NCBI GenBank assembly: GCA_964475955.1
Contig: CAYYZY010000026.1
Span: 1-56,522 of the forward strand
DNA: 56,522 bases
Origin: DATKZH01 sp964475955
GTDB taxonomy: Bacteria > Planctomycetota > Planctomycetia > Pirellulales > Thermoguttaceae
Direction of reading: 5' to 3'
A program made the translations under genes and the position numbers. Below the pieces are notes generated by a model. The model saw only the letters and a program-made list of their open reading frames with translations. It had not been told where the DNA came from and ran no database searches. This document shows, one piece after another, positions 8,073 through 15,996 of the stretch; positions within the stretch are counted from its first letter, which is position 1, and each line of letters begins with the position of its first letter.

Positions 8073-8120
8073 CGCTGGCGGTGTCTCTTCGGTTGACGGT
8101 AGCCGGCATTCAGCCATGTC

Positions 8121-8148
8121 AATATATCGAAAGATTTCGATTGTTCAA
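8121..8148 (-). promoter_or_regulatory. ArsR promoter with a palindromic operator in its spacer
   Basis: On the minus strand TTGAAC (8148-8143), a 16-base spacer and TATATT (8126-8121) make a good sigma-70 promoter. The spacer is almost filled by a perfect inverted repeat, ATCGAAA-GA-TTTCGAT (8126-8141), a likely autoregulatory ArsR operator. The rest of the 8073-8340 gap holds only GC-rich inverted repeats such as GGCGGC-TT-GCCGCC near 8220. Confidence 0.65.
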
Positions 8149-8340
8149 GTATTCGGCAACCGATTTCCGTTACTCGAGGCTTTTTTCCCACGATCGGGCG
8201 GCCTTGGGGATTGGAGAAGGCGGCTTGCCGCCCGGTGCGACGGGCAAGCGTCTGGAGGGACTGGGCGCCGCCCCCGGCCTCCCTTCGGAGAGGGCCGGAG
8301 CCCGTTCCCTGCAGTTGCGTAGCGGACCGCGCAAGGTCGA

Positions 8341-8916
8341 TTAGATGGAAATGACTACTTCCCGTATCGCCCGCTTGGGTACGTGGTGTACGCCGTCGGC
8401 GTCGCGCCAGTAGGGGACTTCGTCGGGCGGGGTGTCGGGCTCGAGGACGACGGTTTCGGCGGGGTGGCCGAGGGCGACGACGAGGAGAATCTCGATATGG
8501 TCGGCCAACTGGAGCGCGCGCCCGAGTGCCGCGCGGTTGATGGAGCCGATCATGCAGCCGCCGAGGCCTTGCTCGGCCGCCGCCAGGAGCATGCTCTGGG
8601 CGACAATGCCGTGATCGCAGTAGAAGTTCTTGGCCACTCGGGTGTCGCCGAGAATGACCACGTAGCCCGTCGGACGCTCCCCCTCGGCCGGCCCCGGCCA
8701 GTCGGCCAGCGCCGCCGCCCAGCGAAGGTGGGGGAAAACGGCCGCGTTGCGATCGGCCGTCCAGGAGATCGCGTATTTGAGCGGCTGCCGGTTGGCCGCC
8801 GACGGGCAGAGCTGGGCGAGGCGGACGAGCTCGAGGAGCGACTCCTCGTCGAGCGGGCGGTCTTCGTGGAAGCGGCGATAGCTGCGGCTGGCGGTCAAGA
8901 GTTCCCGGATCCTCAT
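8341..8916 (-). CDS. Nitroreductase-family flavoprotein
   Basis: A 191-residue FMN-dependent NAD(P)H oxidoreductase of the nitroreductase fold. The N-terminal SRSYRRF motif binds the FMN phosphate. CPSAANRQPLKYAI is the usual cofactor-binding segment, and GLGGCMIGSINRAAL followed by LLVVALGHPAE are the glycine-rich and closing strands of the family. Length is normal for the group. The start at 8916 follows GGAGG by five bases; the longer open frame upstream is not supported. It ends 270 bases upstream of the ArsR gene and does not obviously share its promoter. The natural substrate cannot be told from sequence; quinone or nitro-compound reduction and flavin-linked detoxification are typical. 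Confidence 0.88.
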   Translation of the reverse strand: MRIRELLTASRSYRRFHEDRPLDEESLLELVRLAQLCPSAANRQPLKYAISWTADRNAAVFPHLRWAAALADWPGPAEGERPTGYVVILGDTRVAKNFYCDHGIVAQSMLLAAAEQGLGGCMIGSINRAALGRALQLADHIEILLVVALGHPAETVVLEPDTPPDEVPYWRDADGVHHVPKRAIREVVISI

Positions 8917-9020
8917 GGGGTCCTCCAGGGGGCGAGGCGCATTGCGAAGGATCGCGGCGACGCCGGTCGGCGCCGTTGCGCCGCGAATCGCCGCATGCCA
9001 CGCGGGTGTGTGCCCGGCGG

Positions 9021-11102
9021 CTACGACCACAGGTCTTTGGTCCGGCGGCGGACGGCCCGGCTGGTCAGGTCGCCTTGGAGGTCGACCGCGTCGTCCGAAT
9101 CGCCGTAATTCTCGAGCGGCTCGGTGGTCCGCTGCTCGAAGCACTCGCGCACCCCGTCCGGCAGGAAGCGCGTGGGCTGCGCGAAGCCGTACGAGTCGCT
9201 GAAACTGCCGCGGTTGTGGCGATAGTATCGCAACGGGTAGCAGACGGCGAGCCAGTTCTTCGCCCGGGTGAGGGCGACGTAGAACAGGCGCCGCTCTTCC
9301 TCGATCTCTTCGGGCGAGCCGGTAGACATGTCGGAGGGGATGTTGCCGTCGGCGGCGTGGATCACGTAGACGCAATCCCACTCAAGGCCCTTGGCCGAAT
9401 GGATCGTGCTGAGCACCAGCCAGTCGTCGTCCAGTAGCGGCGGGCCGGCGAGGTCCTGGGTCGAGCTGGGCGGGTCGAGCGTGATTTCGGCCAGCATGGT
9501 GCGGCGATCCCGGTATCGGGAGGCGATTTGCTCCAACTGTTCCAAGTCGCGGGTGCGCGGGTGCGCGTGGTCGTAGCGCTCTTCCATCAGCGGCTGATAG
9601 AAGGTGCGCACCCGATGGATCTGCCCGGGCAAGTCGCGCTTCGCCCCGGCCAGGCGCGAAAGGAGCTTCACCAGTTCGGGCCATAAGGCCGCCGCACGGG
9701 CCGGCGCCTGCCAGTCGCTCCATGCCTGGAAGTCGCCGCCGGCCTCCAGGAGCACGTCCATCAGTTGATGGGCCTTGCGGGGTCCAATGCCGGGCAGGAG
9801 CGGCAGGACGCGCAGTCCGGCCACCATGTCGCGCGGGTTTTCGGCCAGGCGCAGGAAGGCCATCAGGTCCTTGACGTGGGCCGTCTCGACGAACTTCAGC
9901 CCGCCGTATTTGTGGAACGGGACGTTCCGCCGCGCCAGCTCCGCTTCCAGCACGATGCTGTGGTGCGAAGCGCGGAACAGCACGGCCTGACGGCGCAGGT
10001 CGACGCCCGCCTCGCGATGCTCCAGGACGTTTTGGATCACGAATTCGGCCTGGTCGTCCTCGCCTTCGCAGGCGACCAGCAGCGGCGCCTGGCCTTGGGC
10101 GCGGGCCGACCAGAGGTTCTTGGTGAACCGTTCGGCGGCCAGCGAGATGACCCGATTGGTGGCGTCGAGGATGGGCCGCGTGCTGCGGTAGTTCTGTTCG
10201 AGGGTGACGACGGTGCAGTCGGGGTAGTGTTCCGGGAAGTCGAGGATGTTGCGCACGGTCGCCGCGCGGAAGGAGTAGATCGACTGGGCGTCGTCGCCGA
10301 CGACGGTCAGGCCCCGGCCGTCGGGACAGAGCTGGTAGAGGATCTCGGCCTGAAGCGCGTTGGTGTCCTGGTACTCGTCGACCAGCACGCAATCGAAGAG
10401 GCCGCGGACCGTGTCGCCCGCCTTGGAGCCGGAGAGCAGGGCGTGCCAGTAGAGGAGCAGGTCGTCGTAGTCGAGGGCGGAGGCCGATTCCTTACGGTCG
10501 ACGTAGGCGTCGAAGAGTTGCTTCAACTCGTCCGCCCATTCCAGGCACCACGGGTAATGGGCCTCGAGCACCGATTCGAGCTTGCGCCGGGCGCTGACGC
10601 ATCGGCTGTAGATGCTCATGCAGGTTCCCTTCTTGGGGAACCGCCGGTCGATCTTGGCCAGGCCCAGCTCGGTCCGGACCACGTTGAGCAGGTCTTCTGA
10701 GTCGGTGCGGTCGTGGATCGTGAACGAGGTGGCCAGGCCGATCGCCTTGCCGCACTTGCGCAGAAGCCGCGTGGCGATGGCGTGAAAGGTTCCCCCCCAC
10801 ACCCGGGCGCTGGGGAGCGGGCCCATGGCGTGTGCCGCCTGGGCCCGGTGGAGCCGCCGGACGACGCCGTCGGCCCGGCGGAGCATCTCGGCGGCCGCGC
10901 GGCGCGTGAAGGTGAGCAGGAGGATGCGGCTCGGGTCCACGCCCGCGACAATCAGCCAGGCGACCCGGTGCACCAGGGCGGCCGTCTTGCCGGTACCCGC
11001 CCCGGCGACCACCAGGAGGGGACCCTGACCGTGCCGGGCCGCCTCGCGTTGCTGGGGATTCAGGCCTGCCAGGATTTCGTCGATCACCGCCTGGTTTTTC
11101 AT
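9021..11102 (-). CDS. UvrD/Rep/PcrA-family ATP-dependent DNA helicase
   Basis: A 693-residue superfamily 1A 3'-5' helicase acting in DNA repair or replication restart. All the motifs are present in order: Walker A GAGTGKT (residues 34-40), motif Ia LLTFTRRAA, motif II VDEYQDT, motif III VVGDDAQSIYSFR, motif IV LEQNYRS, motif V TIHSAKGLEWD and motif VI RRLFYVALTRAK. The length fits the family, and the C-terminal tail after motif VI is short. The start ATG has only a weak upstream ribosome site (GGCGGGTG). It is transcribed alone, with the nitroreductase starting about 100 bases past its end. Which of UvrD, PcrA or Rep it matches cannot be told without a tree, so no symbol is given. Confidence 0.93.
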   Translation of the reverse strand: MKNQAVIDEILAGLNPQQREAARHGQGPLLVVAGAGTGKTAALVHRVAWLIVAGVDPSRILLLTFTRRAAAEMLRRADGVVRRLHRAQAAHAMGPLPSARVWGGTFHAIATRLLRKCGKAIGLATSFTIHDRTDSEDLLNVVRTELGLAKIDRRFPKKGTCMSIYSRCVSARRKLESVLEAHYPWCLEWADELKQLFDAYVDRKESASALDYDDLLLYWHALLSGSKAGDTVRGLFDCVLVDEYQDTNALQAEILYQLCPDGRGLTVVGDDAQSIYSFRAATVRNILDFPEHYPDCTVVTLEQNYRSTRPILDATNRVISLAAERFTKNLWSARAQGQAPLLVACEGEDDQAEFVIQNVLEHREAGVDLRRQAVLFRASHHSIVLEAELARRNVPFHKYGGLKFVETAHVKDLMAFLRLAENPRDMVAGLRVLPLLPGIGPRKAHQLMDVLLEAGGDFQAWSDWQAPARAAALWPELVKLLSRLAGAKRDLPGQIHRVRTFYQPLMEERYDHAHPRTRDLEQLEQIASRYRDRRTMLAEITLDPPSSTQDLAGPPLLDDDWLVLSTIHSAKGLEWDCVYVIHAADGNIPSDMSTGSPEEIEEERRLFYVALTRAKNWLAVCYPLRYYRHNRGSFSDSYGFAQPTRFLPDGVRECFEQRTTEPLENYGDSDDAVDLQGDLTSRAVRRRTKDLWS

Positions 11103-11438
11103 ACGCCGAGCACCCGCCGATTCCTTGGCCGAATTGGAGCGGTGGAAGCCTGTTCATGATAGACCATTCCGGGCCGGGTGTCGATGCGGCTGGCGCCGAG
11201 GAGAGGGGCTGGGGAGTCGAGAGGGGACAAACAGTTTGCACGTGCCGGGTCGCGTAGTTAAGCTAGAAGCTAGTCCGGGGCCCCTGCGGACTTAATGCGC
11301 TTCCCCGCCGTGGTGGCGGCCTGCGCCCCGGCAGGCGCAGACGAGAGGTAAGCACACCTTCCGGGCGACCCACGGCCCGAATCCTACCATCCCACCGACC
11401 CTCGATCTCCCAATGCCAGTCGATTCAGGAGGCAAGCC
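11103..11438. other. Divergent intergenic region, helicase / FlgI-like gene
   Basis: A 336-base region between divergent genes. It holds a hairpin CTGCGCC/GGCGCAG at 11321-11340 and a short direct repeat AAGCTAG twice near 11261-11274. A weak TTGCAC (11236-11241) followed by an A/T-richer stretch near 11255-11265 may be the rightward promoter. No gene is seen. Confidence 0.35.
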
Positions 11439-12551
11439 ATGAGACGAGCCATTCGCGTGACCACGGTGTGCACGGTAGCATGCCTGTTTTGTGCCTGGGC
11501 GACGGCCGCGGAGCAGGAGCCTCCCCAGGAAGACGCCCCCGCCAAGCCGGCCGCCGCCGCGGCCGAGCCGGCCAAGCCCGAGGCCGCGGAGCCGGCCGAG
11601 AAGGAGGCCCCGAAGTCCGAAGCGCCCAAGGAGCCCCCCGCCGACGCCAAGCCGCCCGCCACGAAGCCCAAGGCGTTGGATGAAGCGGCCGAGGCGGCGA
11701 TTGCCGACTGGGTGAAGAAGATGGGTTCGCGGGCCGAGGCGAAAGGCGACGTTCTCACGATCGGCGACATCTGCGAGGTCAAGCACTACGAGCAAGACAA
11801 ACTGCAAGGCTTCGGAATGGTGCTCGACCTGGAGGCGGCACTGGAGGGTCCGGAGTTGGCCACGGAAACAACCGCCGAGGAGACGGCCGCGGCCGATGAG
11901 GCGCGGCTCACCGAGTTGCTGAGCCTCCTGAATGCTCCGGTTACCGAAGGCGCGGCCCAGCCCGCCGTGCCCGACGCGCTCCGCGGACCCGATGTTCTCA
12001 CGCTGGTCGCGGTGACCGCAACCGTCCCGCCGGAAGGGGCCCAGGAGGGCGACCGGATCGACTGCGAGATCCATGCGCTGGGCGGCGAAACGGTCGACGA
12101 AGGGTTTCTGCTGGTAACCCAGCTCTCCCTGCCCGGCCCCAAAATGGACGCCCCTGCCGGGCTGGCCGCCGGCCCGATCGTGGAGGAGAGTTCGTACCGG
12201 GCGGGCGGGGCCAAGGTGGCCGGCGGCTGCCTGATGCAGGCCGACGTGTGCGATCAGTTCGTCAAGGACGAGAAGATCACGCTGATCCTCGACGAAGAGC
12301 ACGCCGAGTTTCCCATCGCCCAGGACCTGGTGGACCTCGTCAACGCCGAGATGGGCGTGGCCATGAATCAGCCCCTGGCCAAGGCCCTGAATCGGTTCAT
12401 GGTCGAGGTGACGGTCCCGCCGCCCTTCGCCGACGACCCGGTCGCCTTCGTCACCCTGGTCCTCCGCCTCCAGACGCAGATCCCCTCGCCCGACGACGAA
12501 GAAGAGACGCCGGCCACGCGAAGGTTCCGCACCTTGCCCGGAACGCGGTAG
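11439..12551 (+). CDS. Secreted FlgI-like (flagellar P-ring homologue) protein
   Basis: A 370-residue exported protein. The signal peptide (MRRAIRVTTVCTVACLFCAW ... ATA) ends near residue 24 and is followed by an Ala/Pro/Glu-rich spacer to about residue 85. The remainder follows the order of FlgI blocks: LTIGDICEVKHYEQDKLQGF then GMVLDL (compare FlgI 'DNQLVGYGLVVGL'), VTATVPPEGAQEGDRIDCEI, the FLLVTQLSLPGP strand, and the segment ITLILDEEHAEFPIAQDLVD. It is read alone, with no other flagellar gene nearby, so a P-ring role is doubtful and an envelope scaffold paralogue is possible. An ideal AGGAGG lies six bases before the ATG. Confidence 0.72.
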   Translation: MRRAIRVTTVCTVACLFCAWATAAEQEPPQEDAPAKPAAAAAEPAKPEAAEPAEKEAPKSEAPKEPPADAKPPATKPKALDEAAEAAIADWVKKMGSRAEAKGDVLTIGDICEVKHYEQDKLQGFGMVLDLEAALEGPELATETTAEETAAADEARLTELLSLLNAPVTEGAAQPAVPDALRGPDVLTLVAVTATVPPEGAQEGDRIDCEIHALGGETVDEGFLLVTQLSLPGPKMDAPAGLAAGPIVEESSYRAGGAKVAGGCLMQADVCDQFVKDEKITLILDEEHAEFPIAQDLVDLVNAEMGVAMNQPLAKALNRFMVEVTVPPPFADDPVAFVTLVLRLQTQIPSPDDEEETPATRRFRTLPGTR

Positions 12552-12580
12552 GCGATCGGCGCGGAAACGACGATCGTGAT

Positions 12581-12632
12581 GGTCGTTTTTCGCTCCGCGA
12601 AAAGACGCTTGTTCGCGGAGCGAACGACGACC
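12581..12632. terminator. Strong hairpin between convergent genes
   Basis: A perfect 13-bp stem pairs TTCGCTCCGCGAA (12589-12601) with TTCGCGGAGCGAA (12612-12624) around a ten-base loop. Outer bases GGTCGT and ACGACC extend the pairing to 12581-12632. It lies between the converging FlgI-like and zinc-ribbon genes, so it probably ends both transcripts; there is no long T tract. Confidence 0.55.
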
Positions 12633-12671
12633 TCTTGGCCTCCGGATGCCAAGCCGGCACGCGGGCCCGCG

Positions 12672-13256
12672 TCAGCCCAGCGCGAGGAACACGAACAGCC
12701 CGACGAGGCCCAGCGTCACGACCACGACGGCGACGATGGCCCACCGCAGCCAGAGCTGGCCGAGGCGGATTTCCCGCAGTTCCCGCTCCTTGGCCTTCTG
12801 CCGCCGATACTCCACGCTGTCTTGCACACGGAGCCGAAACTGCACTTGGCAGAACGGACAGAGGGCCTCCTGGTCGAGCATTTCCCGGGGCGTTTCCAGG
12901 GTGTGCCCATTCGGACAGAGCACGTGCACGATCGGCAGATCGGAAACCCCGGGAACGGTGGCAGGGCTGGTCCCCTCCGGTGGCCCCACGGTCGGCGCGA
13001 CCTGCCGCTCGGTCTGGATCCCGGGGAAATCCGCGGTCTCGGGCCCGGCTTGCGAACCGCCGGGATTGGTTGGGGCCTCCGTGACGAAAGCCGGCGGCGT
13101 AGGCGTCTTGGGGGCCCAGGGATCGGCGGCCGTTTGGGAAGGCGGCTCGGGGACGATGAACACGCCGCCACAGTAGGGGCACTGCATGCGCTGGCCCGCC
13201 TCCGACTCCTCGGCCTGGAGCATATGCCCTTCGGGACAGAGGAACGGAAACGCCAT
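12672..13256 (-). CDS. Double zinc-ribbon protein with a C-terminal membrane anchor
   Basis: A 194-residue protein. It carries two zinc-ribbon half-sites at the N-terminus (FLCPEGHML and QCPYCGGVF), a Pro-rich linker, and a second pair near residues 115-150 (LCPNGHTLETP and ALCPFCQVQFRL). A single transmembrane helix closes the chain (WAIVAVVVVTLGLVGLFVF), so the zinc domains would face the cytoplasm. The start at 13256 is preferred because GGGAG lies seven bases upstream; the longer frame to 13376 has none. Such small ribbon-plus-anchor proteins are common in planctomycetes and have no established function. It is divergent from the S1-domain gene, with a 374-base region between them. Confidence 0.72.
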   Translation of the reverse strand: MAFPFLCPEGHMLQAEESEAGQRMQCPYCGGVFIVPEPPSQTAADPWAPKTPTPPAFVTEAPTNPGGSQAGPETADFPGIQTERQVAPTVGPPEGTSPATVPGVSDLPIVHVLCPNGHTLETPREMLDQEALCPFCQVQFRLRVQDSVEYRRQKAKERELREIRLGQLWLRWAIVAVVVVTLGLVGLFVFLALG

Positions 13257-13630
13257 CGAGCCACTCCCACCATATTCATTCCGCCAACCACAGAACTCAC
13301 CCAGGGATCGTGCCCGCCGCTCCCACCCCCCGTATTCTGACGCGCCCGGCGCCGACCGTCCAATCGACCGGTGCACGCACCGATCTCACGCCCCTTGTCG
13401 GAGGGGCCCGGGGGGCGCGCCGAGTTGCTCAACGTTCGGTGCGAAAGCTGCGGCGGGCACTTGGAGCCCCGGCGGCGGGTCTGCTAGTATAATGGGTTCG
13501 GGGTTCGTCGCGTCGGGCGACCGCCAGGGTGGGTTGTCCGCGCGCGCCACTGCCGCAAACGGGACGCATCCGGCCACGAAGACACGCGGTTTCTTGAGAC
13601 TTGACTCGGTAGCCAGCTAGGGATGACTTG
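13257..13630 (+). promoter_or_regulatory. Divergent intergenic region with a TATAAT box for the S1-domain gene
   Basis: A 374-base gene-free stretch. A perfect TATAAT occurs at 13488-13493 on the plus strand. TTGGAG at 13461-13466 is 21 bases upstream, which is long for a -35 element, so only the -10 is well supported. Transcription would begin near 13500, giving a leader of about 130 bases before the S1 gene start at 13631. Confidence 0.4.
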
Positions 13631-15595
13631 ATGAGTAGCGATCCGAACGACCGCTCCACCTCCTCACCGGATCACGCCGCGGAGCCGCCCAAGCCGGCGG
13701 CCGACTCGGCGTCGGAGCCAGCACCGGCCGCCGGGCGGCAGGGGTCCGACGACGCGCCCCCCACGGCGGAACCGACCGGCGAGCCTTCAGCCGCCGATGC
13801 CCCCTCGCCCGAGGCGGCCGAAGCGGGGGGGCCGCCGCCCGAGTCGGAGAACGCACAGGATTCGGAGACCCCGGGCCGTCCTCGTCGTCGCGTCCTCATT
13901 GGCTCGCAGCGCGATGCGGCCGCCTATCGTCCCAAGCCAAACTGGGATTCCATTCGCATCGTCGGCAAGAAGCCCCGCAGGTCGGAAGAGGCCGAGCAAA
14001 CGAAACCGAAAGAGGAGCAGGCGAAGCCAGCCGCGTCCGTTGCCCGGCCGGCCGAGACCGACGAAGAGCGGACACCGGCGACCTCGCAAGCTCCGGCGCC
14101 GCCGAGCGTTGCCCCGGAGCCGCCCTCGGCGCAAGCTGACGCGCCGCCGAGGGTCCCGCCGGAGTCTGCCGAAGCGGAAGTCCCGCCGCCTGGGCCAGCC
14201 GCCGTTTCGCCTGCGACGCCCGCGCCCGCCGCCGAGACCCCCGAGCCGGCCCTCGACGCCGATGTGCCCGAGGTGCCGGCGGAAGACGAAGCGGCGGCGG
14301 TCGAGGTGATGGGCGAAACGGCGCCGCCCCCACCGAAGGGGGGCAAGCGGTTCCCTCCGCCGAACATCCGCGACCGGCTCCCCGCCGACCTGGAGGCCGA
14401 GCTCGAACAGGCGTTGGCCGACCAACCACTCGACGAGCTGATGTCGTCCGGCGAAGAGGTGACCAAGCAGGTGACGTTCGAGGCCGACAGCAAGCACGCC
14501 GGGCGCGTGGTGATGGTCCGTCGCGAGGACGTGTTCGTCGAGCTGGGGGGCCGCGAACAGGGGATCGTGCCGCTCAAGCAGTTCGAGGAACCGCCCGAGG
14601 TGGGCGCCGAGGTCCAAGTCCGCGTGGTCCGCTTCAACCGCGAGGAGGGGATCTACGAGCTCGCCCGGTCGGGCGCGGCCGCCAGCGTGGCCGATTGGGC
14701 CGATTTGGAGGAGGGGATGCTGGTCGAGGCCCGGGTCACGGGCCACAACACGGGCGGCCTGGAGTGCGACGTGAACCACATCCGGGGATTCATTCCGGCC
14801 AGCCAGATCGCCCTCTATCACGTGGAGCACCTGGAGGAGTTCGTCGACCAGAAGCTCACCTGCCTGGTCACCGAAGCCAACCCGCGGCGCCGCAACCTGG
14901 TGCTCAGCCGGCGCGCCCTTTTGGAGCGCGAGCGGGAAGAGGCCCGGCGCGCCCTGCTCGAGTCGCTCGAGCCGGGACAGGTCCGCGAAGGCGTGGTCCG
15001 CAAACTGGTCGACTTCGGGGCGTTCGTCGACCTGGGCGGCGTCGACGGACTGCTGCACATCAGCCAGCTCTCCTGGGGGCGAGTGAAACACCCGAGCGAC
15101 GTGCTGCACGAAGGCCAGCACCTTCAGGTGAAGATCGAGAAGGTGGACGAGCAGACGGGCAAGATCGGCCTCGCCTACCGCGACCTGCTGGAGAGCCCGT
15201 GGACCGACGTCGAGAAGAAGTACCCGGTCACCAGCACGGTCCACGGCAAGGTGACCAAGCTGATGGAGTTCGGGGCTTTCGTGGAGTTGGAGCCGGGGGT
15301 GGAAGGGCTGGTACACGTCTCGCAGCTTTCGCACAAGCGCGTGTGGCGCGTCAGCGACGTGGTCAAGGAGGGCGACGAGGTCGACGCGGTGGTCCTCTCG
15401 GTCGACGAGGAGGCCCAGCGGATCAGCCTCTCCATGAAGGAGCTGATCGAAGAGCCCAAGGCCGCCAAAGAGGAGAAGCCCTCGGAGGCCGACGAACCGC
15501 CCCCGCCCTCCAAACGCCGCAAGCAGCGCGACAAACCGCTCCAGGGCGGGCTGGGCCGTTCGTCGGGCGGCGAGAAGTTCGGCCTCCGCTGGTAG
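13631..15595 (+). CDS. S1-domain RNA-binding protein (ribosomal protein S1-like)
   Basis: A 654-residue protein with four S1 (OB-fold) repeats at about residues 280-345, 355-430, 447-520 and 533-605. The last two are the most canonical (LVDFGAFVDLGGVDGLLHIS and LMEFGAFVELEPGVEGLVHV). The first 250 residues are low-complexity Pro/Ala/Glu-rich and probably disordered, which is unusual for bacterial S1. A basic tail (SKRRKQRDKP) closes it. S1 binds mRNA and helps 30S initiation; with four repeats and a long tail this may be a planctomycete S1 or a specialised paralogue. The ATG at 13631 follows an AGGGA motif; a TTG one codon upstream is less likely. Confidence 0.85.
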   Translation: MSSDPNDRSTSSPDHAAEPPKPAADSASEPAPAAGRQGSDDAPPTAEPTGEPSAADAPSPEAAEAGGPPPESENAQDSETPGRPRRRVLIGSQRDAAAYRPKPNWDSIRIVGKKPRRSEEAEQTKPKEEQAKPAASVARPAETDEERTPATSQAPAPPSVAPEPPSAQADAPPRVPPESAEAEVPPPGPAAVSPATPAPAAETPEPALDADVPEVPAEDEAAAVEVMGETAPPPPKGGKRFPPPNIRDRLPADLEAELEQALADQPLDELMSSGEEVTKQVTFEADSKHAGRVVMVRREDVFVELGGREQGIVPLKQFEEPPEVGAEVQVRVVRFNREEGIYELARSGAAASVADWADLEEGMLVEARVTGHNTGGLECDVNHIRGFIPASQIALYHVEHLEEFVDQKLTCLVTEANPRRRNLVLSRRALLEREREEARRALLESLEPGQVREGVVRKLVDFGAFVDLGGVDGLLHISQLSWGRVKHPSDVLHEGQHLQVKIEKVDEQTGKIGLAYRDLLESPWTDVEKKYPVTSTVHGKVTKLMEFGAFVELEPGVEGLVHVSQLSHKRVWRVSDVVKEGDEVDAVVLSVDEEAQRISLSMKELIEEPKAAKEEKPSEADEPPPPSKRRKQRDKPLQGGLGRSSGGEKFGLRW

Positions 15596-15646
15596 GCCCC
15601 GCGCTTCGAGCCCGGCCGATCAGCCGGCCGCGAGCAAGCCCACCGG

Positions 15647-15865
15647 CTACTTCTTGCGACGGGACCGCCGCCTTCCGCGGGGGCGCCACGGGACGTTGGC
15701 CTGGAGCACCGAGCTGAAGAGGAAGACGTCGTTCGCGCACCCTTCCAGGCGCAGTCGCGGGTCCGGGTATTCGTTGATGCCGACCAGGAGCGCCCGGCGG
15801 TCGGGCACGCGCTTTTTCGCTTCGTCGACGCTTTTCGCTTGGAGCTTGCGCAATTGCCGTCGCAA
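15647..15865 (-). pseudogene. Remnant of a caspase-family (peptidase C14) protein
   Basis: A 72-codon frame contains the opening strand and loop of a caspase-like fold: RRALLVGINEYPDPRLRLEG followed by CANDVFLFSSVLQ. This is the usual start of bacterial metacaspase-like domains. The frame then turns into a basic tail (WRPRGRRRSRRKK) and stops, so the catalytic His and Cys regions are missing. A TTG is the only start at 15865 and no ribosome site is visible. It is therefore most likely a broken gene, converging on the S1 gene from the other strand. A short expressed decoy cannot be excluded. Confidence 0.6.
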
Positions 15866-15996
15866 GGCCGCGCGAGCAGTCGCCGGGAAACAACTTCAGC
15901 GACCCGGCCACCCTGAATTGCACAAATTCTCCCCGGGCAGGTCCTGTGGGGCCCAGATGCCCCTCTCCAGCAGGAGGCAGTGTGCTGCCGCACGCC

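Noticed and set aside
7704..8117. ArsR start at the ATG at 8117
   Set aside because: It lies upstream of the transcription start predicted from the promoter at 8121-8148.
8316..9381. 346-codon frame including the nitroreductase with a long N-terminal extension
   Set aside because: The first 155 codons are Arg/Pro-rich noise, and a strong ribosome site precedes the Met at 8916.
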